The notes beneath the pieces are model-generated. The model was given only the letters and a program-made list of their open reading frames with translations, made no database searches and had not been told where the DNA came from. This document shows, one piece after another, positions 4,998 to 7,456 of a DNA stretch of 7,456 bases. Each line of letters begins with the position of its first letter. The stretch's first letter is position 1. The position numbers were made by a program, and so were the translations under genes. Where the stretch lies: the NCBI GenBank assembly GCA_014729935.1, contig WJJB01000420.1:1-7456 (forward strand), read 5' to 3'. The DNA comes from Candidatus Bathyarchaeota archaeon. GTDB taxonomy: Archaea > Asgardarchaeota > Lokiarchaeia > Sigyniarchaeales > Sigyniarchaeaceae.

Positions 4998-5397
4998 GGG
5001 GATAGTGATTCCATTGCGTTTGTTATATTCCTATTAGCAAGTATTGGTCTAAAAAGTTATAGGTAAAATATTCATTACGAATGCTTCGTCCCCATCACCC
5101 AAGAATCATTAATCCTTCCAATGAAAGAAGGATCACGGGTTTCTCGAACACCATCTCATGGCATCATGATAATCAATCCCCGTGATTTCATGCCACGGAT
5201 TCTTCCTTTCATATGAGAGATAACAACTTCTTGGCTTGGGGTATGGTGGTTCAATTCCCAATGGATGTAGAGAAAAAGAGACTTGACCTTGATGCAGGTG
5301 AATGCATGCAATGTTGAATCACGACAGAAACCTGCAGGCGTTCGTTACCAAGCCTACTTCTTAAGCAAAAGATTCAATAACCAAAAAGCGTTGATAC
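4998..5397. other. Divergent intergenic region upstream of rtcB
   Basis: No tRNA was found: the GGTTCAATTCC at about 5248-5258 looks like a T-loop but its flanks do not pair. Small frames exist, including one of 31 codons (5121-5216) and one of 34 codons (5213-5317) ending in CMQC, but neither has a ribosome binding site or a recognised family. The part from 5112 to 5212 has several inverted repeats and is listed separately. The last 80 bases before rtcB hold no clear TATA box. Confidence 0.5.
5112..5212 (+). promoter_or_regulatory. Cluster of overlapping inverted repeats upstream of rtcB
   Basis: Several helices can be drawn. ATCCTTC (5112-5118) pairs with GAAGGAT (5127-5133), a 7-bp stem with an 8-base loop. 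ATCACGGG (5132-5139) pairs with CCCGTGAT (5179-5186). AATCCCCGTG (5175-5184) pairs with CACGGATT (5194-5201), with two bulged C. TGGCAT (5159-5164) pairs with ATGCCA (5190-5195). ATGAAAG (5121-5127) pairs with CTTTCAT (5206-5212). Some exclude each other, as in a switching leader, or could form a pseudoknot. It lies about 190-290 bases before rtcB and could be an RNA leader, a small RNA or a protein-binding site. No known riboswitch class was recognised. Confidence 0.35.
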
Positions 5398-6909
5398 TTG
5401 TATTCTATTCCACTAAAGCCACGTGAGGAAAAATTGAAAGATCCCATAAAGATTCAGGATAACATTTACGAGTTACCAAGAGGTAAGAAAATATTACGTG
5501 TGGGTGGCGAGGTCCAGACTTTCGAAATGGAAGTTCCAGTCAGGATTTATGCCAATGATGAACTCATCAAGAAAATAAAACAAGACAAAACAATAGACCA
5601 GCTCACGAACATCGCCACATTGCCTGGCATCAAGAAATATGCCATAGGTCTCTCGGATTCTCATCAAGGATATGGTTTTAATATTGGTGGGGTTGCTGCG
5701 ACAGAAAGGGAGGAAGGAGCGATATCACCTGGTGGGGTTGGTTATGACATCAATTGCGGTGTCAGGCTGCTGAAAACCGATTTAGGAACCAAGGAAGTGG
5801 TTCCACAAATCAAGATCTTGCTGGAGAGGCTGTTCCAGAATGTGCCCTCAGGTGTTGGATCATCGGGGAAAATTGGTAATATAACCCCGCAATCCATGGA
5901 TGAGCTCTTGGAAGTTGGCGTGAATTGGGCCATAGAGAATGGATACGGTTTCGATGAAGATAACCTCTATTGCGAGGAAAATGGACGCTTGGATGCTGAT
6001 CCAGATAATGTAAGTTCCAAGGCAAAGGGCAGGGGAAAAAGCCAGATTGGTTCCTTGGGATCCGGCAATCATTTCTTGGAAATCCAGAAGGTTGCTGAAA
6101 TCTTCGATGAGGACGCGGCAAAGGTCATGGGTATCAACCAAGTTGATCAAGTAACCGTGATGATTCACACTGGATCACGGGGATTTGGACATCAAGTATG
6201 CACTGATTACTTGCGAAAGATGGAACGAGCCGTTAGAAAATACAACATCCAGCTTCCAGATAGAGAGCTCGTGTATGTAAAAGGAAAAACACCAGAAGCA
6301 AAGGAATATTTATCAGCAATGGGTTGTGCCGCAAATTTCGCGTGGTGCAACAGGCAAATGATAATGCATTGGGTGCGCCAATCCTTCAGTAATGTCTTCA
6401 AACAACCTGTCGAGGAAATGAACATGAACCTGATTTACGATGTGTGCCATAACATTCTCAAGCAGGAAGAGCATGAAATTGATGGAAAGAAAATGATGCT
6501 CAATGTTCACAGGAAAGGTGCAACGAGAGCCTTCCCCCCGGGACATCCCAAGATCCCCAAGAAATACAAGGAAATTGGGCAGCCCGTGCTGATCCCAGGT
6601 TCCATGGGTACTGCCTCTTACCTGTGCGTGGGACAACCGAAAGCAATGGAGCTCACGTTTGGGTCAACGGCACACGGAGCCGGTCGTCACATGTCCAGAA
6701 GGGCGGCAACAAGAAATTATTGGGGTAAAAAAGTCCAAGAAACCTTGGAAAAGCAAGGAATTTACGTTAAAGCACAAAGGGATAAAATTATTGCAGAGGA
6801 AGCCCCCGGAGCCTATAAACCCATCGATCAAGTCGTCCAAGTGAGCCATGATTTGGGGATTATCAAGAAAGTCGTGAAATTACTCCCTATAGGAGTCACG
6901 AAAGGATGA
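5398..6909 (+). CDS. rtcB: RNA-splicing ligase RtcB (tRNA-splicing ligase)
   Basis: RtcB joins RNA 2',3'-cyclic phosphate or 3'-phosphate ends to 5'-OH ends using GTP and Mn2+, chiefly to ligate tRNA exons after intron removal. The 503-residue product is full length and carries the active site: GGVGYDINCGVRLL with Cys120, GSLGSGNHFLE with Asn224 and His225, MIHTGSRGFGHQV with His257, YDVCHN with His351, GSTAHGAGR with His426 (the expected guanylylated His), and the C-terminal IGVTKG with Lys502. No intein interrupts it, although archaeal RtcB genes sometimes carry one. Minor oddities: LSDSHQGYGFNIGG where most have PD-x-H and FPIGG, and Ala425 where many have Cys. The start at TTG 5398 is the longest possible, as an in-frame stop lies just upstream. 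TTG 5434, preceded by GTGAGG at 5423-5428, has a better ribosome binding site and gives 491 residues, closer to other archaeal RtcB. The gene is not in an operon with archease. Confidence 0.96.
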   Translation: MYSIPLKPREEKLKDPIKIQDNIYELPRGKKILRVGGEVQTFEMEVPVRIYANDELIKKIKQDKTIDQLTNIATLPGIKKYAIGLSDSHQGYGFNIGGVAATEREEGAISPGGVGYDINCGVRLLKTDLGTKEVVPQIKILLERLFQNVPSGVGSSGKIGNITPQSMDELLEVGVNWAIENGYGFDEDNLYCEENGRLDADPDNVSSKAKGRGKSQIGSLGSGNHFLEIQKVAEIFDEDAAKVMGINQVDQVTVMIHTGSRGFGHQVCTDYLRKMERAVRKYNIQLPDRELVYVKGKTPEAKEYLSAMGCAANFAWCNRQMIMHWVRQSFSNVFKQPVEEMNMNLIYDVCHNILKQEEHEIDGKKMMLNVHRKGATRAFPPGHPKIPKKYKEIGQPVLIPGSMGTASYLCVGQPKAMELTFGSTAHGAGRHMSRRAATRNYWGKKVQETLEKQGIYVKAQRDKIIAEEAPGAYKPIDQVVQVSHDLGIIKKVVKLLPIGVTKG

Positions 6910-6914
6910 GCCCT

Positions 6915-7439
6915 TCATCTTTCCTTGTACCTGAATTTCCATTTTGAAAGGTTATTGTATAAATCTTCAATCAAGGAATGCATCCCTTGGTCATCTTTAT
7001 GCAATAGGATTGCCTTGGTGAGGTATTTGCTCAATCTCTTCCGTTCAATATCTTCCTCGCTTTCCTCTCCATTTTCCTGTTCTACTTGCCTCTTTGACTT
7101 GTCGATGTGGACAAACACGGGTTTCCCGTCATGGCTCTTGAATATCACGTCAAGTACTCCCGGATCCTTTTTGAACTCGTGTTTCCCGATTCTATCCATA
7201 GAAATACCGAAGGCCTTGTCAAGGCTCGTTTTCGTCGTGAGCTCCATTATCATCGCATGAACTGACATGTCGGACCGGGTTTTTTTACCGAGCTGTGCCA
7301 CGTTGAAGGTTACAATCTTATCTGAAGAGATGGTGAGCAACCCCGATTTCTTTCCCACGGAGACGATCTTCTCGCAACTTGAGGGGGGATACAATTTCAA
7401 CTCATATGCCATGAAAAAAACCAATTCTTGGAATGCCAT
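6915..7439 (-). CDS. Hypothetical protein, weak PH/GRAM-like pattern
   Basis: The 174-residue product is soluble, with no signal peptide or membrane segment. Residues 11-113 look beta-rich: AYELKLYPPS, a strand pair around SGLLTISSDKIVTFNVAQL (32-50), then FGISMDRIGKHEFKKDPGVL (77-96) and VIFKSHDGKPVFVHID (98-113). This order (strand, G-x-L-x-I-S-x-D-x-I, the 'I..I..v' strand, 'dG..vFv') resembles PH/GRAM-type domains, but I cannot confirm it. An acidic linker follows (EQENGEESEEDIE, 120-132), then two basic or amphipathic helices (133-148 and 153-172). ATG 7439 is preceded by AAGGAG three bases upstream, so I took it as the start; ATG 7412 is an alternative. The frame also stays open to the window edge, so a longer protein is not excluded. 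It ends five bases from the rtcB stop, tail-to-tail. I do not recognise the family. Confidence 0.75.
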   Translation of the reverse strand: MAFQELVFFMAYELKLYPPSSCEKIVSVGKKSGLLTISSDKIVTFNVAQLGKKTRSDMSVHAMIMELTTKTSLDKAFGISMDRIGKHEFKKDPGVLDVIFKSHDGKPVFVHIDKSKRQVEQENGEESEEDIERKRLSKYLTKAILLHKDDQGMHSLIEDLYNNLSKWKFRYKER

Positions 7440-7442
7440 TTG

Positions 7443-7449
7443 CTCCTTT
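7443..7449 (-). promoter_or_regulatory. Ribosome binding site of the minus-strand gene at the right edge
   Basis: On the minus strand AAAGGAG lies three bases before ATG 7439. It is the strongest Shine-Dalgarno-like motif in the window. The short spacing is slightly unusual. A ribosome binding site here suggests the gene follows another gene on the same transcript beyond the window. Confidence 0.45.
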
Positions 7450-7456
7450 CCAAGAC

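Noticed and set aside
5243..5265. GGTTCAATTCC as the T-loop of a tRNA
   Set aside because: The flanking bases do not form a T stem, and no acceptor, D or anticodon arm can be drawn around it.
5398..6909. Intein in rtcB
   Set aside because: All conserved RtcB blocks are contiguous at normal spacing and the length is that of an uninterrupted enzyme.

Overview
The window is archaeal and most likely from an Asgard archaeon (Promethearchaeota). Four things point there: an NreA-type repair protein with a C-terminal PCNA-binding motif, archaeal-style RtcB and archease, weak or absent ribosome binding sites with TATA-like boxes close to several starts, and a set of small proteins of kinds typical of Asgard genomes (Roadblock/LC7, longin-like plus winged helix, long coiled-coil, polyproline-rich). 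No 16S gene or other phylogenetic marker is present, so the lineage is inferred from gene content. Base composition looks moderate and even, with no mobile element, CRISPR array, tRNA or rRNA recognised.

Layout. On the minus strand at the left edge lies the start of an unidentified gene (about 2-181), running off the window. Upstream of it on the same strand is nreA (264-1586). A divergent intergenic region of about 440 bp follows. A plus-strand block then runs from 2028 to 4330: a short coiled-coil/polyproline/basic-helix protein, a Roadblock/LC7 protein, an all-helical protein whose layout resembles a BAR domain, and archease. Tail-to-tail with archease is a minus-strand longin-like plus winged-helix protein (4356-4964). 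After a 430 bp divergent region that can form several hairpins comes rtcB (5398-6909, plus). It is tail-to-tail, five bases apart, with a minus-strand hypothetical protein that has a weak PH/GRAM-like pattern (6915-7439).

Two themes are visible. The first is RNA ligation: RtcB is the GTP-dependent 3'-phosphate RNA ligase of tRNA splicing and archease is its activating cofactor. They are about 1.1 kb apart but not in one operon. The second is a possible membrane/cytoskeleton/GTPase group. It has a polyproline protein with the architecture of a profilin ligand or actin regulator, two proteins of the roadblock/longin type that in other systems regulate small GTPases, a BAR-like helical protein, and possibly a PH-like protein. 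This second theme is inference from architecture and neighbourhood, and is the most interesting part of the window. No homology search or structure prediction could be run here.
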